A DNA stretch of 64,000 nucleotides. It comes from Bacteroidales bacterium UBA5342 (GTDB lineage: Bacteria > Bacteroidota > Bacteroidia > Bacteroidales > UBA5342). The stretch spans positions 37,410 to 101,409 of the forward strand of contig DHQI01000106.1 of NCBI GenBank assembly GCA_002408065.1. Reading direction: 5' to 3'. Below the pieces are notes generated by a model. The model was not told where the DNA came from and ran no database searches. It was given only the letters and a program-made list of their open reading frames with translations. Position 1 is the first letter of the stretch. Each line of letters opens with the position of its first letter. A program made the position numbers and the translations under genes. Positions 37,399 through 46,404 of this stretch are shown piece after piece.

Positions 37399-37508
37399 AA
37401 TAAAGAAAAAAACAGGTGTCTCTATGTGCGCTCCCATACATTTGTCATGTTCTTATTTTGTTACAGAACAGAGTCATTTTGTTTATTAACTAACTACATA
37501 TTTTTATT

Positions 37509-40280
37509 ATGAGAAAACTTTTCTTTCTACCCTTCCTTCTAATAAGTTTCATCATATCGGCTCAGGTGGTCACCACATCACCAGCCATCCCTACAGCAGG
37601 CGATCTTATTACTGTGTATTTTCACGCTGATCAAGGTACAGGCGGTTTAGCTGACTATACCGGTGATGTTTATGCTCATATTGGTGTTATTACCTCTGAA
37701 AGTAAAGATGGTAGTGATTGGAAATATGTAAAAGCAGAGTGGGATGAAAACCGGGAGGACTGTAAGTTGATAAAAGAAAGTGCTAACCTTTATAGTCTGG
37801 TGCTTACCCCCGATATTTATACTTATTTTGGATGCCCTTCAACAGAAACAATTCAGCAAGTGGCCATGGTTTTCCGTGGAGCAACAGGATCTCCTGAAGG
37901 AAAAGATACCGGAGGCAAAGATATTTATGTCGATATTTATGAGGCCGGACTCAATATGTCTTTCGAACGCACCGTGGAATATGTACTTGATGAGCCGGGA
38001 GCCTCTGTTGGTTTTAAGGCCAACGCTTCGGTTGATGCTAAGATGGAAATATTTATAGATGGAGCGCTAAAGAAAACCGAAGCATCGGCTATGAGCATTA
38101 CTTATACTGAGACCTTTGCCAGTGCAGGAGATTATCAGGTGATAGCTAAAGCCACTTTGGGCACTCAGGTAGTAAGCGATACCATTGATGTTTGTATACT
38201 TGCCACACCGGCTACGGCTACACGTCCGGCTAGTGTGCAGGATGGTATCAATTACGATAGCAATACCAGTGTGACTTTTGTGTTGCACGCTCCTAATAAA
38301 GAGAATGTGCTGATGCTGGGTGATTTCAACGATTGGATTCCTTCGAATGATTACCTGCTGAAAAAAGACGGTGATTACTGGTGGATTACTATTGATGGAT
38401 TGACTGCAGGTAAGGAATATGCTTTCCAATACTTGGTAGATATGGAGATTGCCATAGCTGATCCGTATTCTGAAAAAGTGTTGGATCCGTGGAATGATAA
38501 ATGGATTTCTTCTTCTACGTATCCGGACCTGATGGCTTATCCTGACGGAAAAGCGGATGGTATAGTGGGTGTTATTCACCCTGGTGCTGGCGAATATCAG
38601 TGGGATGTGACAGATTTTGAAGCACCAACGAACGATAAATTGGTTATTTATGAGCTTCATATCCGCGATTTTGTAGCTTCTCAGGATGTAAAAGACGTTA
38701 CAAAAGAATTGGATTATCTGGATGAACTTGGCGTAACAGCCATCGAGTTGATGCCGGTTAATGAGTTCGAAGGCAATAACAGCTGGGGCTATAACCCTTC
38801 GTTCTACTTTGCCAATGACAAAAACTACGGGACCTCTGAAGACCTTAAGATTTTTATTGATAGTTGCCATGCCCGTGGTATAGCTGTTGTCATAGATATG
38901 GTATTGAACCATTCATTTTATCAGTCGCCTTTGGTAGGTTTGTATTTCGATGATGAAAATGACCGTCCGGCAGCCGATAATCCTTGGTATAATACGACCT
39001 CGCCAAATACCGATTACAGCTGGGGTGCTGATTTTAATCATGACTCACCACATACACAGAAATTTGTAGACCGTGTATTAGAATATTGGCTCACAGAATA
39101 CAAAGTAGACGGTTTTCGTTTCGACTTTACAAAAGGTTTCACTAATACCAGTGGTAGTGGATGGAGCTACGATGCTTCACGTATTGCTCACCTTAAACGC
39201 ATTTATGATAATATGCAGTCGGTTAATCCTGACACATACAATTATATGATTTTAGAACATTTTACCGATAATAATGAAGAAAAAGAATTGGCCAATTATG
39301 GTATGATGATATGGGGCAACAATAACCACGCCTATATGCAATGTGCTATGGGCTATAATACCGATGCCAGCATTGCAAACATCTCGCATAAGAATAAGGG
39401 CTGGACTTATCCTAACCTAGTTGCTTACCAAGAAAGTCACGACGAAGAACGTATGATGTACAAAAGCGTGAAATACGGTAATGCTAATACCGATAAGTCT
39501 TATAATATAAAAGATACCCTGACTGCATTGGATCGTCAGGAATTGGCTGCGGCCTTTTTCTTAACTGTTCCGGGGCCTAAAATGATATGGCAATTTGGTG
39601 AGCTGGGCTATCATTATTCTATTGATTATAATGATCGTACAGGAGAGAAGCCTGTGCGTTGGGATTTCTTTGCCGAACCTGACCGCCGCGATGTGTACGA
39701 TGTATATTCTAAAATCAATAAACTACGGGCAAAGTATCCTGTTTTTTCTTCAATGGATTTCTATATTACAGAATCGGGAACAGGGATCGAAGGTTTTTCT
39801 AAGCGCATCAATATCTATCACGAAAGTGCTAATGTGGCTGTGATTGGTAACTTCGATGTGGTGCCACAATGGGTTCAGCCCAACTTTGCTTCTACAGGTA
39901 CTTGGTACGAATTTTTCTCAGGCGAGGAAATCAACGTAAGCAGCACCGATATGGGCATAGAATTGCAGCCCGGCGAATACAAACTTTACTCAACTGTAAA
40001 GATGACCGTAGAGCAAGGAGAGGTAGAGTTACCGGTCGAGGAAGTGGAAGAAATGAACTTTGTGGTCTTCCCAAATCCTTCATCTGATGAAATATATGTT
40101 GAGGCCGACCAAACAATTTCCACGGTAAGTCTGTTTACTTTGTCAGGAAATCGGATAGTACATAAAAATGTACATAGTTCTAATACTCAAGTTAGTGTTT
40201 CCCATTTACCTGTAGGCACTTACCTATTACGCATCGAAAACGAGAATGTGCCGGTATTCAAAACCGTTATTGTCAAGTAA
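37509..40280 (+). CDS. GH13 alpha-amylase-family enzyme with T9SS sorting domain
   Basis: 923 residues. Signal peptide (1-18, ending ISAQ); two beta-sandwich, CBM- or SusE-like modules (about 20-240); a CBM48-like domain (VTFVLHAPNKENVLMLGDFNDW); a GH13 catalytic barrel with nucleophile Asp539 (DGFRFDF), acid/base Glu583 (YMILEHF) and Asp645 (ESHDE); a beta domain; and a C-terminal type A T9SS sorting domain (FPNPSSDEIYVEA...GTYLLRIENENVPVFKTVIVK). It should be exported across the outer membrane by T9SS. Overall layout resembles glycogen-branching or pullulanase-like GH13s, so the exact cut (alpha-1,4 or alpha-1,6) is uncertain. Confidence 0.9.
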   Translation: MRKLFFLPFLLISFIISAQVVTTSPAIPTAGDLITVYFHADQGTGGLADYTGDVYAHIGVITSESKDGSDWKYVKAEWDENREDCKLIKESANLYSLVLTPDIYTYFGCPSTETIQQVAMVFRGATGSPEGKDTGGKDIYVDIYEAGLNMSFERTVEYVLDEPGASVGFKANASVDAKMEIFIDGALKKTEASAMSITYTETFASAGDYQVIAKATLGTQVVSDTIDVCILATPATATRPASVQDGINYDSNTSVTFVLHAPNKENVLMLGDFNDWIPSNDYLLKKDGDYWWITIDGLTAGKEYAFQYLVDMEIAIADPYSEKVLDPWNDKWISSSTYPDLMAYPDGKADGIVGVIHPGAGEYQWDVTDFEAPTNDKLVIYELHIRDFVASQDVKDVTKELDYLDELGVTAIELMPVNEFEGNNSWGYNPSFYFANDKNYGTSEDLKIFIDSCHARGIAVVIDMVLNHSFYQSPLVGLYFDDENDRPAADNPWYNTTSPNTDYSWGADFNHDSPHTQKFVDRVLEYWLTEYKVDGFRFDFTKGFTNTSGSGWSYDASRIAHLKRIYDNMQSVNPDTYNYMILEHFTDNNEEKELANYGMMIWGNNNHAYMQCAMGYNTDASIANISHKNKGWTYPNLVAYQESHDEERMMYKSVKYGNANTDKSYNIKDTLTALDRQELAAAFFLTVPGPKMIWQFGELGYHYSIDYNDRTGEKPVRWDFFAEPDRRDVYDVYSKINKLRAKYPVFSSMDFYITESGTGIEGFSKRINIYHESANVAVIGNFDVVPQWVQPNFASTGTWYEFFSGEEINVSSTDMGIELQPGEYKLYSTVKMTVEQGEVELPVEEVEEMNFVVFPNPSSDEIYVEADQTISTVSLFTLSGNRIVHKNVHSSNTQVSVSHLPVGTYLLRIENENVPVFKTVIVK

Positions 40281-40286
40281 AATATA

Positions 40287-40319
40287 AGGTCGGGGCTTTG
40301 TCCCGCATTGTTTCGACCT
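40287..40319 (+). repeat. Palindromic element AGGTCGGGGC...CGACCT
   Basis: AGGTCG (40287-40292) and CGACCT (40314-40319) enclose an inner CGGG...CCCG pair. Possible terminator or REP-like hairpin between the T9SS amylase and the next gene; no T tract, so termination is doubtful. Confidence 0.5.
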
Positions 40320-40352
40320 CAATTTATTTTTTAACTTATTAAAACCAACGTT

Positions 40353-41321
40353 ATGAAAAAATTAATACTATTTATTGCAGTTTCTTTGTTTGTTCTATCT
40401 GCTAATGCGGAATATTTAAGGGGAGGCTTTAATGGCTGGGATACATCTTTTGAGTTTAGTTCAGGTGATAGCTTTATTGAATATACATTTCAGTATTCAG
40501 GAACCACAGGTAGTGTTGGTTTCAAAATAGATGAAACTGGTGATTGGAGTAATCAATGGGGTGGGAATGTGACAGCTGTTGTTAATACTTCTAAAGGTAA
40601 AGTTACTAAAGGTTGGGGTGATGCATCAATAGACTTGACAGATACTAAGCATTATACTTTCAAATTAGGAGGAGAATCCGGTTGGACAGATAGAGATTTG
40701 ATTGTTTTCGAAACAGATGCCACGCCTGTATCTATTGTCTCAGTAACGGATGATTCTATTTCTGCTACATCTGATCTAACAGTAACTATTACTTTAGATG
40801 CTAACCATACGCAGGATACTGTTTACTTACGATACACCACTGATAGCTGGAGTACAAGTACTTTTATGAAAGCTTCCAAAACGGCTGATATGACTTATCA
40901 AGCTACTATTTCATCAATTGCAGAAAGTGCTACTGTTAATTATTATGTGATGACTTCATCTTTCCCACAGGCAACTTTGGAGTCTTCGCCTGATGAATAT
41001 TTCTTGAAACGTAATACAAATAATGGTGCTAACTACAGCTATACTGCGCCGACAGTAACCCAGTTACAAGATATTAAAACAGCTGGTTTCGATGTTATGG
41101 TTAATCATAAATCCATTCGTTTAGCCTTAGCTTCTGATATAGCACAATATGCCAATGTTTCAGTTATTTCATTGTCTGGTCAATTACAATCTTCCCGTAG
41201 TTATTCATTGGTATCAGGACAAAACAATATTGACCTACCACAAACATTCAATAGCGGCATTTACATAGTCGCTGTACAAATGGGCGAAACCCGCTTAGTA
41301 AAAAAAGTAGCTATCAGATAA
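40353..41321 (+). CDS. Small secreted protein with T9SS sorting domain, possible starch-binding module
   Basis: 322 residues with signal MKKLILFIAVSLFVLSANA. The N-terminal module (GGFNGWDTSFEFSSG..., about 20-125) resembles the starch-binding folds used by SusE/F. A second beta module (VSIVSVTDDSISATSDLTVTITLDANHTQDTVYLRYTTDSWST) is of the CBM26-like surface type. No catalytic motif is visible. The tail (VSVISLSGQLQSSRSYSLVSGQNNIDLPQTFNSGIYIVAVQMGETRLVKKVAIR, shown here only as a domain at about 265-322) is a T9SS type A sorting signal. Probable secreted binding accessory of the upstream GH13; family not identified. Confidence 0.7.
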   Translation: MKKLILFIAVSLFVLSANAEYLRGGFNGWDTSFEFSSGDSFIEYTFQYSGTTGSVGFKIDETGDWSNQWGGNVTAVVNTSKGKVTKGWGDASIDLTDTKHYTFKLGGESGWTDRDLIVFETDATPVSIVSVTDDSISATSDLTVTITLDANHTQDTVYLRYTTDSWSTSTFMKASKTADMTYQATISSIAESATVNYYVMTSSFPQATLESSPDEYFLKRNTNNGANYSYTAPTVTQLQDIKTAGFDVMVNHKSIRLALASDIAQYANVSVISLSGQLQSSRSYSLVSGQNNIDLPQTFNSGIYIVAVQMGETRLVKKVAIR

Positions 41322-41339
41322 TACAACTTGTAGAATGTT

Positions 41340-41357
41340 CGACCCCATCGAGGGTCG
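41340..41357 (+). repeat. GTTCGACCCC hairpin
   Basis: CGACCC (41340-41345) and GGGTCG (41352-41357) around CATCGA. The word ATGTTCGACCCC recurs at 50756. Confidence 0.6.
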
Positions 41358-41420
41358 CACAAGTATCAATTTTCTGAGCAATCGGGAAAGGCGTGAAAAA
41401 AAATGACGAAGAACAGATTC

Positions 41421-41503
41421 GTGCAAAATTCGTGTCAATTGGTGGATAACATTAAGACGAAGATCAACTCAGCGTATCTCTGCTCCTTTGCGAAGCTCAG
41501 CGT
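41421..41503. repeat. Word-repeat patches ATTCGTG and CTCAGCG/CTTTGCG
   Basis: ATTCGTGCAAAATTCGTGTC followed by CAGCGTATCTCTGC, CCTTTGCGAAGC and TCAGCGTTAC. The second part is the same word family as in the trpA 3'-UTR (15204-15273). Confidence 0.55.
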
Positions 41504-41583
41504 TACAACTAATGTGTCGCAGACACAAAGCAATCGTTTTCGTACAAATGCACAGTTTTTATAGTTTTTAGTTAGATTAGGGG

Positions 41584-41625
41584 AAAAGAGGTGTTGGGTT
41601 TTAGGATCAGGCACCTCTTTTTTTA
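41584..41625 (+). terminator. Terminator upstream of the susC unit
   Basis: Perfect 10-bp stem AAAAGAGGTG (41584-41593) and CACCTCTTTT (41612-41621) with a T run after it. It separates the T9SS genes from susC. Confidence 0.75.
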
Positions 41626-41711
41626 GCATCTCCCCAAAAAGACGACATAGAACGAAGTTTCGAAAACTTTATTGTGTTGATAGATTGTCTTTTGTGATAA
41701 ATATTCCTAAC

Positions 41712-41736
41712 ACAAACGTTTGCGGAGATTTTTGCA
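41712..41736 (+). promoter_or_regulatory. Candidate LacI operator, upstream of susC
   Basis: ACAAACGTTTGC palindrome followed by GGAGATTTTTGCA, shared with the sites at 28477 and 37370. A candidate -7 box TAATTTTG is at 41779-41786. The site is about 140 bp ahead of the susC start. Confidence 0.7.
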
Positions 41737-41862
41737 GAAATGCCCTTGTTTTTATTCGTGGATGTAATATCTGCGTATTAATTTTGAGAAAAATTTAACA
41801 GATATGTAACATCTGTTGAAGGAAAAATCTTATTACAACCCAAATTATTTAATAGAATCCTT

Positions 41863-44829
41863 ATGAAGAGAGTGAGATTTACTTTGAGATTTTCGACGCT
41901 CCTGGCTTTTTTAGCAGCAACGCTAATAGCCTCGGCGCAGAGTCTTACTGTGACTGGTACAGTCATAGATAAAGATAATGATGAACCCTTGATTGGAGTT
42001 AATGTTTTAACTCAAGCGGGTGATGGTACTATTACTGATATAGATGGTAATTTTAGTCTGTCAGTAAATGAAGGTGATCAGTTGACAGTTAGTTTTATAG
42101 GTTATAAAGCACAAACAGTGACTGTCTCTTCTGAAGAGAAACTGACTATTTATTTAGAAAGTGATGTTGAGCTTCTTGGTGAAGTGATTGCCATAGGTTA
42201 TGGTGTTCAGAAAAAAGAAGACAAAACTGGTGCGGTAGCACAGATTAAAGCTGAAGAGCTTAATGGCGGTGCTATTACTGATGCAATGCAGTCTATTCAA
42301 GGGAAAAGTGCAGGTGTGATGGTGACCAAAAAAGGTGGTGACCCCAATGCTGGATATTCCGTTAAGATTCGTGGTGCTGCAGGCTTCGACTCAAATACTG
42401 AGCCTTTATATGTAATTGATGGTGTTGCAGGTGTTGATCCAACAACTGTTGCTCCGGAAGATATTGAAACTTTTAATATTCTTAAAGATGCCGCGTCTAC
42501 AGCAATCTATGGTTCACGAGGTTCTAATGGTGTTGTTATTATTACAACTAAAAGAGGTAAGAAAACTGACGATGGTAGCATTGGTAATGTTCAGTTCAAT
42601 GCAAAGATGACTTTTGATCAAGTGGCCAAGCGTTTAGACTTATTGTCTGCAGATGAATTGAGAGCTTTTTCAGATGAGAATAGCCTAAATATGGTTGATG
42701 GTGGTGCTGATACAGATTGGCAGGATGAAATATTCCGTAATGGTTTCTCTCAGAACTATAATATTAATTTTTCTGGTGCTACAGATAAAAGCTCTTATTA
42801 TGCTTCAGTTACTCAATCGGATTGGGAAGGTGTACTTAGAGGTACAGCAAAACAAAGAACTATTGCTAAAGTAAATCTTTCACATAAAGCATTAGATGAT
42901 CGTTTGACATTGTCAGGTAGTATGTCTCAAACATTTGAACAAAATGACTACGAGAGCTATAATGCATATAATAAGGAAGATATACTTTATCAAGCGTACT
43001 CTCGAAATCCAACAGATCCTGTGAAAAATGCTGATGGAACTTTCTATAAGACAACACGTGAATTTAATTATGAAAATCCAATAGCTACAATAGAAGGTAT
43101 TGATAATACGCGTGATGCAAAACGATTTTTTGGAAACTTTAAGGCTGATTTGGAGATCATTGATGGCTTAATAGCATCAGCTAATGCATCCTATATCAGG
43201 GATGATAATGAAAGTTATTATTTTAGACCTAAAGGTTTGTATGCTACAGCTGATAATGGATCTGCTAATCGTGAGTATAAAAATGGTTCTCAGAAGATGC
43301 TTGAATCAACAATTAATTACGTTAAAACTATTGATAATATACATAATCTAAATTTAATAGGTGGTTATTCTTGGCAAGAGTACAACTATGATGGATTTAA
43401 TGCAGGAGGGGAAAATCCTCAATCAAATGAAATTGGAGCTGATAACTTAGGAGGTACTTTGCTTGATGTTACAAGAAATAACATTGGCTCTTATCGGGGA
43501 ATGTGGCGTTTGATTGGATTCTTTGGCCGTGCTCAGTATAATTATATGTCAAAATATTACGCATCAGCTTCAGTACGTAGAGATGGTTCTACTAAATTTG
43601 GAGAGAATAACAAGTGGGGATGGTTCCCAACTGCAGCTTTAGGTTGGACAATGTCCAGAGAACCATTCTTAGAAGATGTGGATTGGATTGACAACCTTAA
43701 GTTAAGAGCTAGTTATGGTGTTTCTGGTAATCAAGAGATTGGGGAATATCGTTCGCAGAGTTTATATCAAGCTTCTGGTGTAGCAATTAACCCCGAAACA
43801 GGTCAACAGGTTGTAACCTTTGGTCCGGCTTGGAATAATAACCCAGACTTAAAATGGGAGAAAACGAGTGAAGTCAATGTTGGTATTGATTATGCATTTA
43901 TTAATAGTAAAATTAGTGGATCTCTTGAGTTGTACCAAAAAGTAACAACAGACTTGCTAGGTTCTTACACCGTTCCTGTTCCCCCAAATTTGTCAGATAG
44001 AACTTTTGCAAATTCAGGTTCTTTACAAAATACTGGTGTAGAGTTTAATGTGCAATATTATGCAATAGATAATACTAATTTTAAATGGAAAACAACTCTG
44101 AATGCATCACATAATACACAGATTATGACCGATCTTGGTGACTATGCTCCTGAAGATGGTCTGATGAAGGAGGGATTCTTATCGATGCGGGGGATGATTG
44201 GTAACCAGAATTATGTTACAGGGGTAATGGTTGATGAATCACTTGGTTCATTTTACTTGCCTGAATACAGAGGCTTATCCAGTGATGGTGCATTCTTATA
44301 TACATCAACTTCCGGTGGTGTAACCCGAGAATTGAGTAGTGCGCAGCGTACAATTGTTGGAACTGCATTGCCTTACTTAGAATTAGGATGGACGAACAAT
44401 TTTACCCTTTATAAGAATTGGTCTTTAGATTTCTCATTAAGAGCATTGTTGGGTAATGATGTGTATAATGCAACAAGAATGTTCTTTGATTACCCAGGTA
44501 ATATTCCTAACTTGAATGGTTCTCAAGATGCCATTGACTGGTACAATGAAGGTCGGACAAATCCGCCTGCCATTGCAGATATGTATGTTGAGGATGCCTC
44601 TTTCTTACGTTTGGATTTTATTCAGTTGACTTATGATTTTGATATGGGAGATGTAGAGCTGGTGAAAAGCTTGAAAGCATTTGTTTCAGGAAATAATTTG
44701 TTAACAATTACAGGTTATTCAGGTGTCGATCCTGAAACAACAATGAGTGGTAAATCATTTGGAATAGACCAGTTTAATGTTTATCCCAAAACGAGAAATG
44801 TAACCTTTGGTTTGTCAGCTACTTTTTAA
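41863..44829 (+). CDS. SusC-like TonB-dependent outer-membrane receptor
   Basis: 988-residue importer, probably of malto-oligosaccharides. Signal peptide (about 1-26), carboxypeptidase-regulatory-like domain (VTGTVIDKDNDEPLIGVNVL...DIDGNFSLSV), plug domain with VIAIGYGVQKKEDKTGAVAQIKAEEL and IRGAAGFDSNTEPLYVIDGV, then a 22-strand barrel ending in YPKTRNVTFGLSATF. Followed 27 bp downstream by susD. A LacI operator candidate lies upstream. Confidence 0.95.
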   Translation: MKRVRFTLRFSTLLAFLAATLIASAQSLTVTGTVIDKDNDEPLIGVNVLTQAGDGTITDIDGNFSLSVNEGDQLTVSFIGYKAQTVTVSSEEKLTIYLESDVELLGEVIAIGYGVQKKEDKTGAVAQIKAEELNGGAITDAMQSIQGKSAGVMVTKKGGDPNAGYSVKIRGAAGFDSNTEPLYVIDGVAGVDPTTVAPEDIETFNILKDAASTAIYGSRGSNGVVIITTKRGKKTDDGSIGNVQFNAKMTFDQVAKRLDLLSADELRAFSDENSLNMVDGGADTDWQDEIFRNGFSQNYNINFSGATDKSSYYASVTQSDWEGVLRGTAKQRTIAKVNLSHKALDDRLTLSGSMSQTFEQNDYESYNAYNKEDILYQAYSRNPTDPVKNADGTFYKTTREFNYENPIATIEGIDNTRDAKRFFGNFKADLEIIDGLIASANASYIRDDNESYYFRPKGLYATADNGSANREYKNGSQKMLESTINYVKTIDNIHNLNLIGGYSWQEYNYDGFNAGGENPQSNEIGADNLGGTLLDVTRNNIGSYRGMWRLIGFFGRAQYNYMSKYYASASVRRDGSTKFGENNKWGWFPTAALGWTMSREPFLEDVDWIDNLKLRASYGVSGNQEIGEYRSQSLYQASGVAINPETGQQVVTFGPAWNNNPDLKWEKTSEVNVGIDYAFINSKISGSLELYQKVTTDLLGSYTVPVPPNLSDRTFANSGSLQNTGVEFNVQYYAIDNTNFKWKTTLNASHNTQIMTDLGDYAPEDGLMKEGFLSMRGMIGNQNYVTGVMVDESLGSFYLPEYRGLSSDGAFLYTSTSGGVTRELSSAQRTIVGTALPYLELGWTNNFTLYKNWSLDFSLRALLGNDVYNATRMFFDYPGNIPNLNGSQDAIDWYNEGRTNPPAIADMYVEDASFLRLDFIQLTYDFDMGDVELVKSLKAFVSGNNLLTITGYSGVDPETTMSGKSFGIDQFNVYPKTRNVTFGLSATF

Positions 44830-44856
44830 TTATTTAAGTTTTAAAAACAAATTACG

Positions 44857-46350
44857 ATGAAAAAGTTATTATATATACTATCAATCATAATGATGTCGGT
44901 AGCTTGTACTGACCTCACAGAAGAAGTGTATGATAAGTTGCCTTCTGATGTATATCCTGAAAATGAAGAGCAAGTTGCAGGTTTGGCAGTAGATGCCTAT
45001 GCAAAGATGAAAGATCTGGTTGATGATGCCGGGTGGTGGTTTTTAGCACAGGAAACGACCTCTGACGAATTAGTTTTTCCTACAAGGGATACGGATTGGG
45101 ATGATGGTGGTAAATGGCGTGTATTACATCAGCATGCTTGGACTAATGATGTGGATGCTGTAAATTCTATGTGGGGAAATATATTTGGTGCAGTTACACG
45201 ATGTAATCAGATTGTTGATCAGATGAATCAAATGCCTCAATCAGATTTGATAGATGCAAAGATTATGGAAGTTGAGACTATGCGTTCATTTTACTATTAT
45301 TTGTTGATGGATAACTATGGCCCGATTCCATATTTAACTTCGGCAGAAGATGTGCCTGAACAACCCTTCCGATTGAATAGAACAGAGGTGTTTAATAATA
45401 TTACAACTCAACTTGAAGAGGCATTGCCTGCACTTAAAGCAATAGATAATAAATATATGGCTACAAGGTATATGGCATATTCTCTTTTAGCAAAGTTGTA
45501 TATGAATGCAGAAGTTTACACTGGAACAGCTCAAAATGGTAAGGCTGAAGCTTATGTCGATTCTGTTTTAGCAGGCCCATATTCTTTAGAATCTAATGTG
45601 ATGGCACCTTTTGTTACAGATAACTCAAGTTCTTCTGAAATAATCTTCTCTATTCCTTATGATGAAGATGATTTTCAGGGATTCAGAATTCATATGCGTT
45701 CATTGCACTATAATTCAAATCTAACTTATGATATGAATGTTGGCCCTTGGAATGGCTGTGCTGTAGTTAAAGACTTTTATGATTTATATGAAGCAACAGA
45801 TGCACGGAAATCATATTTTCTGGAAGGGCCACAAACTGACTCAAAAGGGCAGCCAATCATGTGGGAGCCGGAAAAGGATGTTCAGATACAATTGGATTTA
45901 AACCCTGTTATTCCAGCTTTGCAAATGAATACATCGGATAATACGCCTGCTGAAATTAAGGCTTCTGGTGCCAGAGTTGTGAAATATGAAATAGCTAAAG
46001 GTGCAAAAGAAAATCTAAGCAATGATTTCGTTCTTTTCCGTTTGACAGACTTTATGCTTATGAAGGCCGAATTAGTTCTTTTGAGAGGTGGAAATGCTGA
46101 TGATTATGTTAATCCTCTACGAGTTAGAGCAGGTGTTGGAGAATATGCGGGTTTAACACTTGACGAACTTAAGAACGAACGTGGACGTGAGATGTTCTTA
46201 GAGGGCCATCGTAGGCAAGATCTAATTAGATGGGGGGACTTTACCAAAGCTTGGTGGGAAAAAGATGCCAGTACAGCTGAAAGAACAATATTTCCAGTGC
46301 CTAAGTGGGCTTCTGATGCCAATCCAAATTTGCTAGAAGATCCAATGTAA
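44857..46350 (+). CDS. SusD-like outer-membrane glycan-binding lipoprotein
   Basis: 497 residues; lipoprotein signal MKKLLYILSIIMMSVAC. RagB/SusD family with tetratricopeptide-like helices: AGLAVDAYAKMKDLVD, RCNQIVDQMNQMP, AKIMEVETMRSFYYYLLMDNYGPIPYL, RYMAYSLLAKLYMNAEVYTG and the C-terminal LTLDELKNERGREMFLEGHRRQDLIRWGDF. Forms the lid of the SusC transporter and binds starch fragments at the surface. Between susC and a SusE-like gene. Confidence 0.94.
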   Translation: MKKLLYILSIIMMSVACTDLTEEVYDKLPSDVYPENEEQVAGLAVDAYAKMKDLVDDAGWWFLAQETTSDELVFPTRDTDWDDGGKWRVLHQHAWTNDVDAVNSMWGNIFGAVTRCNQIVDQMNQMPQSDLIDAKIMEVETMRSFYYYLLMDNYGPIPYLTSAEDVPEQPFRLNRTEVFNNITTQLEEALPALKAIDNKYMATRYMAYSLLAKLYMNAEVYTGTAQNGKAEAYVDSVLAGPYSLESNVMAPFVTDNSSSSEIIFSIPYDEDDFQGFRIHMRSLHYNSNLTYDMNVGPWNGCAVVKDFYDLYEATDARKSYFLEGPQTDSKGQPIMWEPEKDVQIQLDLNPVIPALQMNTSDNTPAEIKASGARVVKYEIAKGAKENLSNDFVLFRLTDFMLMKAELVLLRGGNADDYVNPLRVRAGVGEYAGLTLDELKNERGREMFLEGHRRQDLIRWGDFTKAWWEKDASTAERTIFPVPKWASDANPNLLEDPM

Positions 46351-46404
46351 ATGAGTTTAACCCTATAGCCTTAAATCCAGGTTATTATATTTATTAACTA
46401 AAAA

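Noticed and set aside
38067..38912. 281-codon minus-strand ORF within the T9SS amylase
   Set aside because: Shadow of the catalytic gene; composition and lack of any domain argue against a protein.
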